DNA of 64,000 bases from Clostridium sp. (lineage in GTDB: Bacteria > Bacillota > Clostridia > Clostridiales > Clostridiaceae), in the NCBI GenBank assembly GCA_029257045.1, contig JARIDB010000082.1:1-64000 (forward strand), read 5' to 3'. The notes below the pieces were generated by a model. It was not told the origin of the DNA. It did not search any database and worked only from the letters and a program-made list of their open reading frames with translations. Below, in pieces: positions 18,818 through 27,323 of this stretch. The translations under genes and the position numbers were made by a program. The number at the start of each line of letters is the position of its first letter. The first letter of the stretch is position 1.

Positions 18818-19447
18818 ATGCAAGAAATATTACAAGCTAGCAATGTAATATTTAAATCTATTATAAAGTATCCTGAAATCAGAATTGAAAAAGGTAAGTT
18901 TACATTTTTACAAGGACCTAGCGGATGTGGAAAAAGCACATTATTAAAGTTGTTCAACGGAACTTTGTCAGCAGATAGTGGAAGCATATTATATAATGGG
19001 CAAAATATTGAAGGTATGAATACAATTCTATTAAGGCAAGAAGTTTTATTGGTGGGGCAATCTGTATATCTGTTTCAGGGAACAATTGAGGATAACTTTA
19101 AAGTATATTATGGTTATCGTAACTTAGATTGTCCATCAAGGGAAGAAATTAAAGGGTTTTTATCTATGTGTTGTGCCGATTTTCCATTAGACACTATTTG
19201 TGACACTATGTCTGGTGGCGAAAGACAAAGAGTTTATATTTCAATTTGTGTGTCTTTAACTCCAAAGGTATTAATGTTAGATGAGCCTACATCTGCTTTA
19301 GATGAAACATCTGCTAACAATATGATTGGAAATATAAAAAGCTTTTGCAAGGAAAGGAATATTACATTATTAGGCATTACCCATGATACTAAGTTAGCAG
19401 AAAAGTATGCAGATAATATAATTTATTTTGAAGGGAGAATGGAATAA
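18818..19447 (+). CDS. ABC transporter ATP-binding protein, FetA/YbbL-like
   Basis: A 209-residue stand-alone ATPase. Walker A is GPSGCGKST near residue 33, the Q-loop region is VGQSVYLFQG, the signature is MSGGERQRVYI, Walker B is [13 protein letters not shown] and the switch His lies in GITHD. The short length and the neighbour, a UPF0014 permease starting within its stop codon, identify it as the FetA-type subunit. In E. coli FetAB is linked to iron export and oxidative-stress tolerance; transfer of that substrate to this organism is inference. The start follows AAGGAGGTGAT, a near-perfect anti-Shine-Dalgarno match. Confidence 0.85.
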   Translation: MQEILQASNVIFKSIIKYPEIRIEKGKFTFLQGPSGCGKSTLLKLFNGTLSADSGSILYNGQNIEGMNTILLRQEVLLVGQSVYLFQGTIEDNFKVYYGYRNLDCPSREEIKGFLSMCCADFPLDTICDTMSGGERQRVYISICVSLTPKVLMLDEPTSALDETSANNMIGNIKSFCKERNITLLGITHDTKLAEKYADNIIYFEGRME

Positions 19448-20220
19448 TGAAAGGCGTTGTAACAATGAACTTGTTTCAATTTGGATTAATTTATTTGCTT
19501 TTAATTGTTATACTTGGAATAATGAAAAAATGCAAAATAAATCAAACTAAACTATTATTGGTAGCAAGTGTAAGGATGACTGTTCAGTTGGTTTTAACAG
19601 GTTTTATTCTTACCTATGTATTTGAAAATCCTCATCCAATTTTTACAGTTTTATACCTTACTTGTATGATAACCTTTGCTATTCATAGAGTAATTTCAAG
19701 AAATAAAGATGTTAATAGAAGGTTTAAAGTTGCTATAGGATGTTCTTTAGCATTCTCAGGAGTAGCAATTATTATATTTTTTGTTGGTATAGTTGTAGGT
19801 GAAAGTATATTTAACCCACAATACATTATTCCTATAAGTGGTATGATTATAGGAAATGCTATGACTGGAATGACTCTAGGAATAAAAACCTTTAGGGAAA
19901 GTTTAAATAGTGAAAAAGATCGTATAGAATCATTACTTAATTTTGGTGTATCACCTAAAAAGATATTATTACCATTTGTGAATCAAGCATTAGAAACGGC
20001 TTTACTACCAACTATGAACTCAATGCTTGGTATGGGTATAATTTCTCTACCTGGTATGATGACAGGTCAGATTTTATCAGGTACATTACCAACTACTGCA
20101 ATCTTATACCAAATTTCTATAATGATTGCTATTTGTACAGTTGTTTGTTTATCTGTATTTTCTTCTTTATATTTTGGTTACAAAAGTTTATACAACAAAA
20201 AAAACCAAATTATTATATAA
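19447..20220 (+). CDS. ABC transporter permease, FetB/YbbM-like (UPF0014)
   Basis: A 257-residue membrane protein with about seven hydrophobic segments. The ASVRMTVQLVLTGFILTYVF block and the SGMIIGNAMTGMTLG stretch are hallmarks of the UPF0014/FetB family, as is SMLGMGIISLPGMMTGQILSG. A charged loop with ESLLNFGVSPKKILLPFVNQALETALLPTMN probably contacts the ATPase. It starts at the last base of the previous stop (TAATG), so the two are co-translated. An ATG six codons in is an alternative start. No other iron genes adjoin it. Confidence 0.85.
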   Translation: MKGVVTMNLFQFGLIYLLLIVILGIMKKCKINQTKLLLVASVRMTVQLVLTGFILTYVFENPHPIFTVLYLTCMITFAIHRVISRNKDVNRRFKVAIGCSLAFSGVAIIIFFVGIVVGESIFNPQYIIPISGMIIGNAMTGMTLGIKTFRESLNSEKDRIESLLNFGVSPKKILLPFVNQALETALLPTMNSMLGMGIISLPGMMTGQILSGTLPTTAILYQISIMIAICTVVCLSVFSSLYFGYKSLYNKKNQIII

Positions 20221-20295
20221 AGGATATCTTAATATGTCAAAGAGAGCATAGTTAATTAATCAATTTGAGAATAGAATACAGAAGGGATTATGCTT

Positions 20296-21060
20296 ATGAA
20301 AAAGGTAGTTATCATTAAAGATATTAAAATTGGAGAAGGAATGCCTAAAGTTTGTGTTCCTATAGTTGGAAAAAGTATTACTGAAATTATTGAGGAAGCT
20401 AATTTTATAAAAAACATAGATTGTGATGTTGTAGAATGGAGAGGAGATTTCTTTGATAATATAGACGATATAAGTAAGGTTAAGATAGTATTAGAGAAAA
20501 TCAGAGAAATCATTAATGATAAACCTATTCTTTTTACATTTCGTAGTTTTAATGAAGGTGGAGAAAAGGAACTTAGTGAAGATTTATATTTTGAATTAAA
20601 TAATACAATTGCGAAGACAAAACTTATTGATATTATTGATGTTGAATTATTTAAGGATCATAAGAAAGTAAAAGAATTAGTTAAGGTAGCTCATGATAAT
20701 TTTGTAGTAGTTATTATTTCTAATCATGACTTTAAAAATACACCGAAAAAAGAAGAAATAATAAATCGCCTACGTAAGGCTAGTGAATTAGGGGCAGATA
20801 TTCCTAAGATTGCAGTAATGCCTAATTGTGTAGAGGATGTAATTAATCTTTTAGATTCTACACGTATTGCAAAAGAAAAGTATATAGAAAATCCAATTAT
20901 AACTATATCCATGGGTGATAAAGGTATTATAAGTAGGCTATCAGGAGAGTTATTTGGTTCTTCTATGACCTTTGGTATAGCAAATAAGGCTTCTGCCCCT
21001 GGACAAATTTCAGTAGTTGAATTACGTAAAGTTCTTGAGATACTAAATAGAAATTTATAA
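20296..21060 (+). CDS. aroD: 3-Dehydroquinate dehydratase, type I
   Basis: Dehydrates 3-dehydroquinate to 3-dehydroshikimate, the third step of the shikimate pathway, through a Schiff base. The 254-residue protein shows the type I residues: Glu in DVVEWRGDFF, catalytic His in IISNHDFKNTP, Schiff-base Lys in DIPKIAVMP, and Arg/Ser in the C-terminal GQISV region. The ATG at 20296 is spaced 9 bases from GAAGGGA; the ATG two codons earlier is too close. It stands alone here, away from other aro genes, so it may have a catabolic as well as a biosynthetic use. Confidence 0.93.
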   Translation: MKKVVIIKDIKIGEGMPKVCVPIVGKSITEIIEEANFIKNIDCDVVEWRGDFFDNIDDISKVKIVLEKIREIINDKPILFTFRSFNEGGEKELSEDLYFELNNTIAKTKLIDIIDVELFKDHKKVKELVKVAHDNFVVVIISNHDFKNTPKKEEIINRLRKASELGADIPKIAVMPNCVEDVINLLDSTRIAKEKYIENPIITISMGDKGIISRLSGELFGSSMTFGIANKASAPGQISVVELRKVLEILNRNL

Positions 21061-21080
21061 ATAGAATATAGAATTTAAAA

Positions 21081-21431
21081 TTAAGGCTTTATATAGGAAT
21101 ATCCTTCTTGTTGTTTAATTATAAGTTCTAAAACTCCAACAGGTACTATATCTATAAATTCAATTAAGTCTTCCTTTTTTAAATTCAAGGAGTTTAGTGA
21201 ATTATTACAGGCGACGAATTTGACTCCTTTATTATTTAAATCTTTCATGAATATAACTTCTTTATCTGAATAATTAATAGGATTATAAGTTTTAACCGCT
21301 TCAGAATTGGCTAGAACCTCAACTTCAGAGTTTGTAATATCAATTACATTTAATAAATTAGAAACATTCTTTAGTAATAAACTCCAGTTAGATAAGTTAT
21401 CTATATGAAATATTGCTTTAGTTTTTATCAT
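21081..21431 (-). CDS. DsrE/DsrF-like small protein
   Basis: A 116-residue cytoplasmic protein with the DsrE-like alpha/beta pattern: KAIFHIDNLSNWSLLLKNVSNLL at the N terminus, a central VEVLANSEAVKTY, then GVKFVACNNSLNSLNL. In this family the ACxNSL position often holds a conserved Cys. It is here too (VACNN), so sulfur handling is possible. The ATG at 21431 is preceded by AAGGAGG; an in-frame ATG six codons upstream overlaps that site and is not used. It converges with aroD with 20 bases between and no clear terminator. Confidence 0.75.
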   Translation of the reverse strand: MIKTKAIFHIDNLSNWSLLLKNVSNLLNVIDITNSEVEVLANSEAVKTYNPINYSDKEVIFMKDLNNKGVKFVACNNSLNSLNLKKEDLIEFIDIVPVGVLELIIKQQEGYSYIKP

Positions 21432-21676
21432 ATTAATATCCTCCTTCATTTTAAGTTTTTTAATTGCCTTTAAGTATATTTTTAATTAAAATACTACTTG
21501 AAGTTAAGGTTATTAGCAATAGATAAGAAATAAACTTTTTCGGATTTAAATTTCAAAAACCAAATCATGGATAGCCTTTACTATAGCTATTTCAAATATA
21601 TTTGGAAAAATAAGTTATAAAATTAATAATATTGATAAAACAAATAAAGTTTATTAGTAAACATAAGTTTAAAAAA

Positions 21677-21715
21677 TACAACAGTTAATATGTTAATTTT
21701 AACTGTTGTATTTTT
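21677..21715 (+). terminator. Hairpin with U-tract ahead of the two-component operon
   Basis: TACAACAGTTAA (21677-21688) pairs with TTAACTGTTGTA (21699-21710), followed by TTTTTATTTT. No plus-strand gene lies directly upstream, so it ends either read-through from aroD or a leader transcript. Nothing else is recognised in 21450-21788. Confidence 0.6.
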
Positions 21716-21788
21716 ATTTTATTAATCATAATGTTATAGTTGAATTATATAGAAATACTTGAATAAAATAAAAAAGGCGGAATATAAG

Positions 21789-22487
21789 ATGGTTAAAATG
21801 ACGATTCTTGTAGTAGATGATGAAGTGAAAATACTTGAGGTGGTAAAAGCTTATCTTGAGAAAGAAAATTTTGAAGTTCTAGTTGCAACTGATGGAGAAA
21901 TGGCTTTGAAGTTATTTGATGAAAATAGCATTCATTTAATGATTCTAGATTTAATGCTTCCTAAATTATCAGGAGAAGAAGTTTGTAAAATAATTAGAAC
22001 TAAATCAGATATACCAATAATTATGCTTACTGCAAAGTTTGATGAGGAAGATAAAATAGAAGGAATATCAATTGGGGCAGATGATTATTTAACAAAACCT
22101 TTTAGTGTAAGAGAACTTGTTGTTAGGGTTAGAGCTCTTATAAGGAGGGCTTATAGAGATAGTAATCCTCTTGCAGACTACTTTGTTTTTAATAATGGAG
22201 ATCTTGAGGTTGATGTTAAAAAGCTTGAGGTTAAGAAAAAGGGAGAAATATTAAACTTAACACCTAATGAAATTAAAATATTAATAGCTTTTATTTCAAA
22301 ACCAGGGCAAGTTTTTACAAGAGAGCAACTTGTTAGGATGTCATTTGGATATGATTATGATGGATTTGATAGAACTGTGGATACTCATATTAAAAATCTA
22401 AGACAGAAGATAGAAGATAATCCTAAAAAACCTAATTATATTCTTACAGTTTACAGTGTTGGATATAAATTTGGAGTTAAATCATGA
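21789..22487 (+). CDS. OmpR/PhoB-family response regulator
   Basis: A 232-residue DNA-binding regulator. The receiver domain (about residues 1-120) has the acidic pair in VVDDE, phospho-acceptor Asp in LMILDLMLPK, Thr in MLTAKF and Lys in YLTKPFS. A winged-helix domain follows (LTPNEIKILIAFI ... FDRTVDTHIKNLRQKIEDNP). The ATG at 21789 is set by AAGGCGG at 21774. Its end overlaps the sensor kinase by 4 bases (ATGA). The partner's Met-rich sensor suggests a metal response, but no target promoter is identified. Confidence 0.92.
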   Translation: MVKMTILVVDDEVKILEVVKAYLEKENFEVLVATDGEMALKLFDENSIHLMILDLMLPKLSGEEVCKIIRTKSDIPIIMLTAKFDEEDKIEGISIGADDYLTKPFSVRELVVRVRALIRRAYRDSNPLADYFVFNNGDLEVDVKKLEVKKKGEILNLTPNEIKILIAFISKPGQVFTREQLVRMSFGYDYDGFDRTVDTHIKNLRQKIEDNPKKPNYILTVYSVGYKFGVKS

Positions 22488-23878
22488 GAAGAACATTAAA
22501 TAAAAAACTAGGTTTTGGATTTCTAATTGCAATTATTGTATCAATAATTATTGTTAATATAGTTTCAAAAATAATGATTGATAAAGAGTTTAATCAATAT
22601 TTATATGAAGAACATAAATCAAAGGTTAATAAAATAATAGGTCTTGTTGAGGAATCTGAATTAAAAGAAGGAACAGATAAGATAGCTCGTTATGCTGCAC
22701 TAGAAAATTATTATATTGAAGTTCGTGACAAAGAAAATAAGTTGATTTTCACATCAGGTAAAGATAATCTAATAGGAAATAATATGATGAATTCAATGAT
22801 GGGGCATATGAATGGAGATATGATGAAAAATATGATGAGTGGAAATCATAATATGCATATTGGAGATTATATTGAAGAAAAATATAAATTAAATATAAAT
22901 AATGAAGATTCAGGAACTATAATAATTGGTTACTTTGGGAATTGGAATGTTTCTAATGAAGCTATGAATTTTAAGTTAACTCTGAATAAATCTCTTTTAA
23001 TATCAGGAATAGTAGCATTAGTTTTAGGACTTTTCATAAGTTTAATAATTTCAAAAAGTTTAACAATACCTCTTATTAAAATGTCGAAGGCTGCTAATGA
23101 GATGACAAAAGGGAATTTGGAAACAAGAGTTGCTATAAAAACTGATACTATAGAAATTGATAATCTATCACAATCTATAAATTATTTAGCAGAAACATTA
23201 CAAAAACAGGATATGCTTAGAAAAAGGCTTTCTTCAGATATAGCTCATGAGATAAGGACTCCACTTACAACTTTAAAAACATATATTGAGGCAATAATGG
23301 ATGGAGTATGGGAACCGACAAAGGAAAAACTTGAAAGCTGCCATGAAGAAATTGAGAGAATTACAAAATTAACTGAAGGAATTCAAAATCTATCTAAGAT
23401 TGATGAAGAAAACATTATAATAAATAAAACGAAATTTAATGTATCCTTAGAGATTGAAAAGGTATTAAATACATTTGAAGCTACCTATAGGAAGAAAAGT
23501 CTAAAGACTATAATAGAGCTTGATTCAAATGTTGTTGCAAATCTAGATAGGGATAAATTTAAACAAATAATGTTTAATATTTTATCAAATTCTTACAAAT
23601 ATTCCAAAGCTTATGGAGATGTTTCTATAAGACTTAAAAAAGATAAGGATTGGATTAAGATAGAAGTAGAGGATACTGGTATTGGTATAGCTAAAGATGA
23701 TTTACCTTATATATTTGAAAGGTTTTATAGAGGAGATCTATCAAGAGCAAGAGAAACTGGAGGGTCAGGCATTGGACTTACAATAACAAAATCATTTGTT
23801 GAAGCACATGGGGGGAAAATAGAAGTTGAAAGTATAAAAGAAAAGGGAAGTATATTTAGAATAGCTTTACCTATATAA
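22484..23878 (+). CDS. Membrane sensor histidine kinase with a Met/His-rich extracellular loop
   Basis: A 464-residue kinase. Membrane helix one spans about residues 10-32 and helix two about 165-190, followed by a HAMP domain. The phospho-acceptor His255 lies in SDIAHEIRTPL, and the HATPase domain has NILSNSYKYS, DTGIGI and GGSGIGL. The extracellular part between residues 33 and 165 contains a remarkable block at residues 100-125: ten Met and three His in 26 residues, interspersed with Asn and Asp. Met/His clusters of this kind bind copper(I) or silver in known metal proteins, so copper sensing is inferred. No copper ATPase or chaperone adjoins it. Confidence 0.9.
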   Translation: MRRTLNKKLGFGFLIAIIVSIIIVNIVSKIMIDKEFNQYLYEEHKSKVNKIIGLVEESELKEGTDKIARYAALENYYIEVRDKENKLIFTSGKDNLIGNNMMNSMMGHMNGDMMKNMMSGNHNMHIGDYIEEKYKLNINNEDSGTIIIGYFGNWNVSNEAMNFKLTLNKSLLISGIVALVLGLFISLIISKSLTIPLIKMSKAANEMTKGNLETRVAIKTDTIEIDNLSQSINYLAETLQKQDMLRKRLSSDIAHEIRTPLTTLKTYIEAIMDGVWEPTKEKLESCHEEIERITKLTEGIQNLSKIDEENIIINKTKFNVSLEIEKVLNTFEATYRKKSLKTIIELDSNVVANLDRDKFKQIMFNILSNSYKYSKAYGDVSIRLKKDKDWIKIEVEDTGIGIAKDDLPYIFERFYRGDLSRARETGGSGIGLTITKSFVEAHGGKIEVESIKEKGSIFRIALPI

Positions 23879-23990
23879 AAAATTCAAAAACTATTATATT
23901 TTTTATAAAAAATTATTTCTCCATAATTCCTTCAAAAGTCTGTTTTAAAATTAAAATATAACAGATAATAAAGAGGAGATGATGACATTT

Positions 23991-24257
23991 ATGTTTAATG
24001 GATGTAGAGGACTTGGATATGGAGGATTAGGTTATGGTGGATCAGGATATAGTAGATTTGGAGGGATATTTATGATGATAATTCCAGTATTAGTAATAAC
24101 TATAATTTTATATGTAGTATTCAAGTTATTGAATGAATCAAGATATAATGAAGTAAAAGATAATAGTAAAGCTATAAATATTCTTTCGGAAAAGTATGCT
24201 CTTGGAGATATATCTGAAGAAGAATATTTAAAAAAAAGAAAATTATTAGGGAAATAA
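23991..24257 (+). CDS. Small membrane protein with SHOCT domain
   Basis: About 88 residues. The N terminus is a Gly/Tyr-rich repeat (GLGYGGLGYGGSGYSRFGG), then one strongly hydrophobic helix, then a cytoplasmic tail ending in a SHOCT motif (ILSEKYALGDISEEEYLKKRKLL). Such small proteins often follow two-component systems with metal-rich sensors. The start is uncertain: in-frame ATGs are at 23979, 23982 and 23991, and AGGAG at 23974 is best placed for the last. The Gly-Tyr repeat resembles Met-poor counterparts of envelope-stress proteins. Its function is unknown; a link with the kinase is inferred from position. Confidence 0.75.
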   Translation: MFNGCRGLGYGGLGYGGSGYSRFGGIFMMIIPVLVITIILYVVFKLLNESRYNEVKDNSKAINILSEKYALGDISEEEYLKKRKLLGK

Positions 24258-24373
24258 TATAATTAATGACTATATCTTAATTTTGTTTTGTTATTGTCAT
24301 AAATATTGTGAATTATATCAAATATGACTTGAAAATATATTCTCATAATACTAAAATAAGATTAATTTAAGCA

Positions 24374-24402
24374 TTGACATGTATAAGGTATAGTTGTACA
24401 CT
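24374..24402 (+). promoter_or_regulatory. Promoter of the lysine riboswitch transcript
   Basis: TTGACA at 24374 and TACACT at 24397 with a 17-base spacer. Transcription would start near 24409, a dozen bases ahead of the first leader hairpin. 24258-24373 contains nothing I recognise. Confidence 0.65.
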
Positions 24403-24438
24403 TAATTTATAATTTAATAAGACCTCACTTTAATAGGT

Positions 24439-24612
24439 GAGGTAGAGGCGCAATGTTTAACAGTTTTTAGAGGAGTCTGAGAAACTATGATACTAAAAAG
24501 AAGGAAATGTTGCCGAAGTTTGTAATATACTCAATGTTACTTGCTGGGTCTGCAGTAAATAATTGCAGGACTGTCTTAATAAACTACCCGGTTTACTAAG
24601 TTGTGCTATCTC
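24439..24612 (+). promoter_or_regulatory. Lysine riboswitch (L-box)
   Basis: Conserved L-box blocks appear in order: GAGGTAGAGGCGC at 24439, AGTCTGAGAA at 24474, TGCCGAAG at 24511, GCTGGGTC at 24543, GGACTGTC at 24568 and TTGTGCTATCTC at 24601. P1 forms from 24439-24445 with 24606-24612 (one G-U pair). With lysine bound the downstream terminator should form and shut off the transporter operon. The switch also tells us that lysine is the probable substrate of the importer. Confidence 0.93.
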
Positions 24613-24649
24613 AAATGGGAAGAAGAGGATAAGAAAGCTGTATATTACA

Positions 24650-24677
24650 GGCTTGAGTTTATCTCAAGTCTTTTTTT
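24650..24677 (+). terminator. Riboswitch expression-platform terminator
   Basis: GGCTTGAG (24650-24657) pairs with CTCAAGTC (24663-24670), followed by seven T's. The CTCAA at the 3' edge of P1 (24610-24614) can pair instead with TTGAG of this stem, a possible antiterminator. Confidence 0.85.
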
Positions 24678-24716
24678 ATAAAGTAACCTAATCCAAATCA
24701 AAATTATTTAGATAGC

Positions 24717-24748
24717 GCCATCCCGAGAAGTAGGGTTGGCATTTTTTT
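24717..24748 (+). terminator. Second terminator in the lysine leader
   Basis: GCCATCCC (24717-24724) pairs with GGGTTGGC (24733-24740) with one mismatch, followed by A and seven T's. It sits 40 bases after the first terminator. Confidence 0.7.
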
Positions 24749-24793
24749 ATTTTAAGAAAAAATAATTTTAAAAGAAAAAGGAGAGGTTTTATC

Positions 24794-25621
24794 ATGAAAA
24801 AAAGAAATTTATCATTAATAACATCGCTAATATTAACAGGGGCACTATTCTTAACAGGATGTGGATCAAGTAGTGCTAAAGAAAACGAAAATGTATTTAG
24901 AGTAGGACTTGAAGCAGGTTATGCACCATTCAACTGGACACAAATAGATGATTCAAATGGTGGAGTTAAAATAGATGGTGGATCAGAGTATGCTGGAGGC
25001 TATGATGTTGAAATTGCAAAAAAAATAGCGGATGGATTAGGTAAAGAATTAGTAATTGTTAAAACTGAATGGGATGGATTGGTACCATCATTACAATCAG
25101 GTAAAATAGACGCTATTATGGCAGGTATGTCACCAACAGAAGAACGTAAAGAATCAATAGACTTTTCAGATAATTACTATAAATCACAATTAGTTATGGT
25201 TGTTAAAAATGGTGGAGCATATGGAAATGCAACTTCATTAAATGACTTTAATGGATCTAAGATAACAGGTCAATTAAATACATTCCATTATTCAGTAATA
25301 GATCAAATTGAAGGAGTAAAGAAGCAAACAGCTATGGACAATTTCACAGCAATGAGAGTTGCTCTTGAGTCAGGGATAATTGATGGATATGTATCAGAAC
25401 GTCCAGAAGCTGTTAGTGCAGAGGCTGCTAATACAAACTTAAAAATGATCGAACTTAAAGATGGATTTGTTACAAATCTAGAAGATACTGCAATAGCTGT
25501 AGGACTTCAAAAGGACAGTGAACTTACTGATAAAATAAATAGGATTTTAGAAGGAATATCAGAAAAAGAACAAACAGCTATAATGGATAATGCCATAAGA
25601 AATCAACCAGCAGCCAAATAA
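24794..25621 (+). CDS. Amino acid ABC transporter substrate-binding lipoprotein, probably for lysine
   Basis: Extracytoplasmic receptor of a polar amino acid importer. The signal peptide ends in lipobox LTGC with Cys23. The mature part shows the SBP_bac_3 pattern: FRVGLEAGYAPFNW, GGYDVEIAKKIADGLGKEL, EWDGLVPSLQSGKIDAIMAGMSPTEERKESIDFSDNYY, then ALESGIIDGYVSERPEAV. The usual Arg that binds the substrate carboxylate is in ERKESIDFS. The lysine riboswitch just upstream makes lysine the likely ligand. It is the first of three genes; a long inverted repeat separates it from the permease. Confidence 0.9.
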   Translation: MKKRNLSLITSLILTGALFLTGCGSSSAKENENVFRVGLEAGYAPFNWTQIDDSNGGVKIDGGSEYAGGYDVEIAKKIADGLGKELVIVKTEWDGLVPSLQSGKIDAIMAGMSPTEERKESIDFSDNYYKSQLVMVVKNGGAYGNATSLNDFNGSKITGQLNTFHYSVIDQIEGVKKQTAMDNFTAMRVALESGIIDGYVSERPEAVSAEAANTNLKMIELKDGFVTNLEDTAIAVGLQKDSELTDKINRILEGISEKEQTAIMDNAIRNQPAAK

Positions 25622-25632
25622 GAAAGATTGAG

Positions 25633-25722
25633 AGGCTATTGCAAAATTGAAGATAAAAATGTAATTTAGGGCATAACAACTAAATAGGTTACATCTTGAT
25701 TTAATTAATTTTGTAATAGCCT
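25633..25722 (+). repeat. Intergenic inverted-repeat element, copy 1
   Basis: AGGCTATTGCAAAATT (25633-25648) pairs with AATTTTGTAATAGCCT (25707-25722), 16 bp with one G-U pair. Smaller nested complementarities (AAGAT..ATGTAA/TTACATCTT and TTTAG/CTAAA) lie inside. The right arm shares 15 identical bases with the element at 55001-55054. It lies between the binding-protein and permease genes of the lysine importer, where it may limit read-through or stabilise the upstream mRNA. Confidence 0.75.
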
Positions 25723-25756
25723 TATATTTATAAGACTTAATTTAGGAGGAACAACA

Positions 25757-26527
25757 ATGAGTTTTGAATTTATAATAAGTATGATTCAAAGAAACTGGCC
25801 AATGTTTATGCGTGGTGCAGGAATGACTTTATTAATATCAATGGTAGGTACTATAGTAGGTACTATGCTAGGATTATTAGTAGGGGTAGTGCGTACAATA
25901 CCAGTTCCTGAAAGAGGAATAAAAAAAGCAATACTAAAAATAATAAATGTTATTTTATCTATATATATTGAAGTATTTAGGGGAACACCTATGATAGTAC
26001 AAGCTATGGTAATTTACTATGGTTCAGCTATGGCTTTTAATATGGATATAAATAAAGTTATTGCAGCTTTATTTATTGTATCTATTAATACAGGTGCATA
26101 TATGTCTGAGATTGTTAGAGGTGGTATAGTTTCTATAGATAGAGGCCAGTTTGAAGCAGCAGAAGCTATAGGAATGAATCATTTTCAAACTATGATGAAT
26201 GTAGTATTACCTCAAGTAGTACGTAATATTTTACCGGCAACAGGTAATGAATTTGTTATAAATATTAAGGATACTTCTGTTCTTAACGTAATTTCAGTAT
26301 CAGAATTATTCTTCGTATCTAAATCTATTTCAGGGAATAACTATAAGTATTTTGAAACTTTCTTTGTAACATCAGTAATATATCTTGTTATGACAATTAC
26401 AATTACTAGAATATTAAGAGCTTTGGAGAAAAAAATAGACGGATCAGAAAGCTATATTATGGCTGGAAATCAAATGCAAGTTGAAAGACCGGAAGATAAA
26501 GCTCGTAAAAATAATGGTGTTAGTTAA
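25757..26527 (+). CDS. Amino acid ABC transporter permease, probably for lysine
   Basis: Membrane channel of the importer. The His/Glu/Gln-type permease domain is complete: an N-terminal helix with GAGMTLLISMVGTIVGTMLG, the YIEVFRGTPMIVQAMVIYYG segment characteristic of polar amino acid permeases, GAYMSEIVRGGI, and the EAA loop GQFEAAEAIGMNHFQTMMNVVLPQ. Five to six helices are seen in 256 residues, a normal length. AGGAGG precedes the ATG. The gene lies 15 bases before the ATPase gene. It is likely a homodimer in the membrane, as is usual for such three-gene sets. Confidence 0.92.
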   Translation: MSFEFIISMIQRNWPMFMRGAGMTLLISMVGTIVGTMLGLLVGVVRTIPVPERGIKKAILKIINVILSIYIEVFRGTPMIVQAMVIYYGSAMAFNMDINKVIAALFIVSINTGAYMSEIVRGGIVSIDRGQFEAAEAIGMNHFQTMMNVVLPQVVRNILPATGNEFVINIKDTSVLNVISVSELFFVSKSISGNNYKYFETFFVTSVIYLVMTITITRILRALEKKIDGSESYIMAGNQMQVERPEDKARKNNGVS

Positions 26528-26542
26528 GGAAGGAGAAAAGTC

Positions 26543-27277
26543 ATGGAAAAAGTAATAGATATAAGACATTTAAATAAATCCTTTGGAAGTCATGAGGTAT
26601 TAAAAGATATTAACTTTTCAGTTAATAAAGGAGAAGTAGTTTGTATGATAGGATCTTCAGGTTCTGGTAAATCAACTCTTCTTCGTTGTGTAAATCTTTT
26701 AGAAAAACCAAGTGGTGGAGAAATAATATATAATGGCGTAAATATATTAGATGATGATAACAATATACATTCTTATCGTACAAAGCTAGGTATGGTATTT
26801 CAACAATTTAATTTATTTAATAACCATAACGTATTGAGTAATTGTATTGTTGGGCAAATGAAAGTTTTGAAGCGTTCAAAGGAAGATGCAGAAAAGGTTG
26901 CAATGAAATATTTAAAGGTAGTTGGAATGGAAAATTATATTAATGCAAAACCAAAACAATTATCAGGCGGACAAAAACAAAGAGTTGCTATAGCAAGAGC
27001 CCTTTCAATGGAACCAGATGTTATCTTATTTGATGAACCAACTTCAGCTCTAGACCCTGAAATGGTAGGAGAAGTTTTAAAGGTTATGAAAGACCTTGCA
27101 GAAACAGGACTTACAATGCTAGTTGTAACTCATGAAATGGGATTTGCAAAAGAAGTATCTGATCGTGTAGTATTTATGGATAAAGGAATTATTGAAGAAG
27201 AAGGATCTCCAGAACAAATATTCAATAACCCAACAAAAGAACGTACTAGAGAATTCTTAAAACGTACTTTAAATTAA
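26543..27277 (+). CDS. Amino acid ABC transporter ATP-binding protein, probably for lysine
   Basis: ATPase of the importer, GlnQ/HisP-like. Walker A is GSSGSGKST near residue 36, Q-loop is [15 protein letters not shown], signature is [15 protein letters not shown], Walker B is [14 protein letters not shown] and the switch His is in VTHEMGFA. The C-terminal [21 protein letters not shown] is the standard ending of this class. At 244 residues it is of normal size. AAGGAGGAG is just upstream of the ATG. It closes the operon, and a bidirectional terminator follows. Confidence 0.94.
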   Translation: MEKVIDIRHLNKSFGSHEVLKDINFSVNKGEVVCMIGSSGSGKSTLLRCVNLLEKPSGGEIIYNGVNILDDDNNIHSYRTKLGMVFQQFNLFNNHNVLSNCIVGQMKVLKRSKEDAEKVAMKYLKVVGMENYINAKPKQLSGGQKQRVAIARALSMEPDVILFDEPTSALDPEMVGEVLKVMKDLAETGLTMLVVTHEMGFAKEVSDRVVFMDKGIIEEEGSPEQIFNNPTKERTREFLKRTLN

Positions 27278-27283
27278 ATATAA

Positions 27284-27323
27284 AATAATAAAAGCTGACT
27301 ATTTTAAGTCAGCTTTTATTATT
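27284..27323. terminator. Bidirectional terminator between convergent operons
   Basis: A 17-bp perfect stem (27284-27300 with 27307-27323) with loop ATTTTA. A/T-rich arms supply U tracts in both directions, serving the lysine importer (+) and the MacB-like ABC genes (-). Confidence 0.88.
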
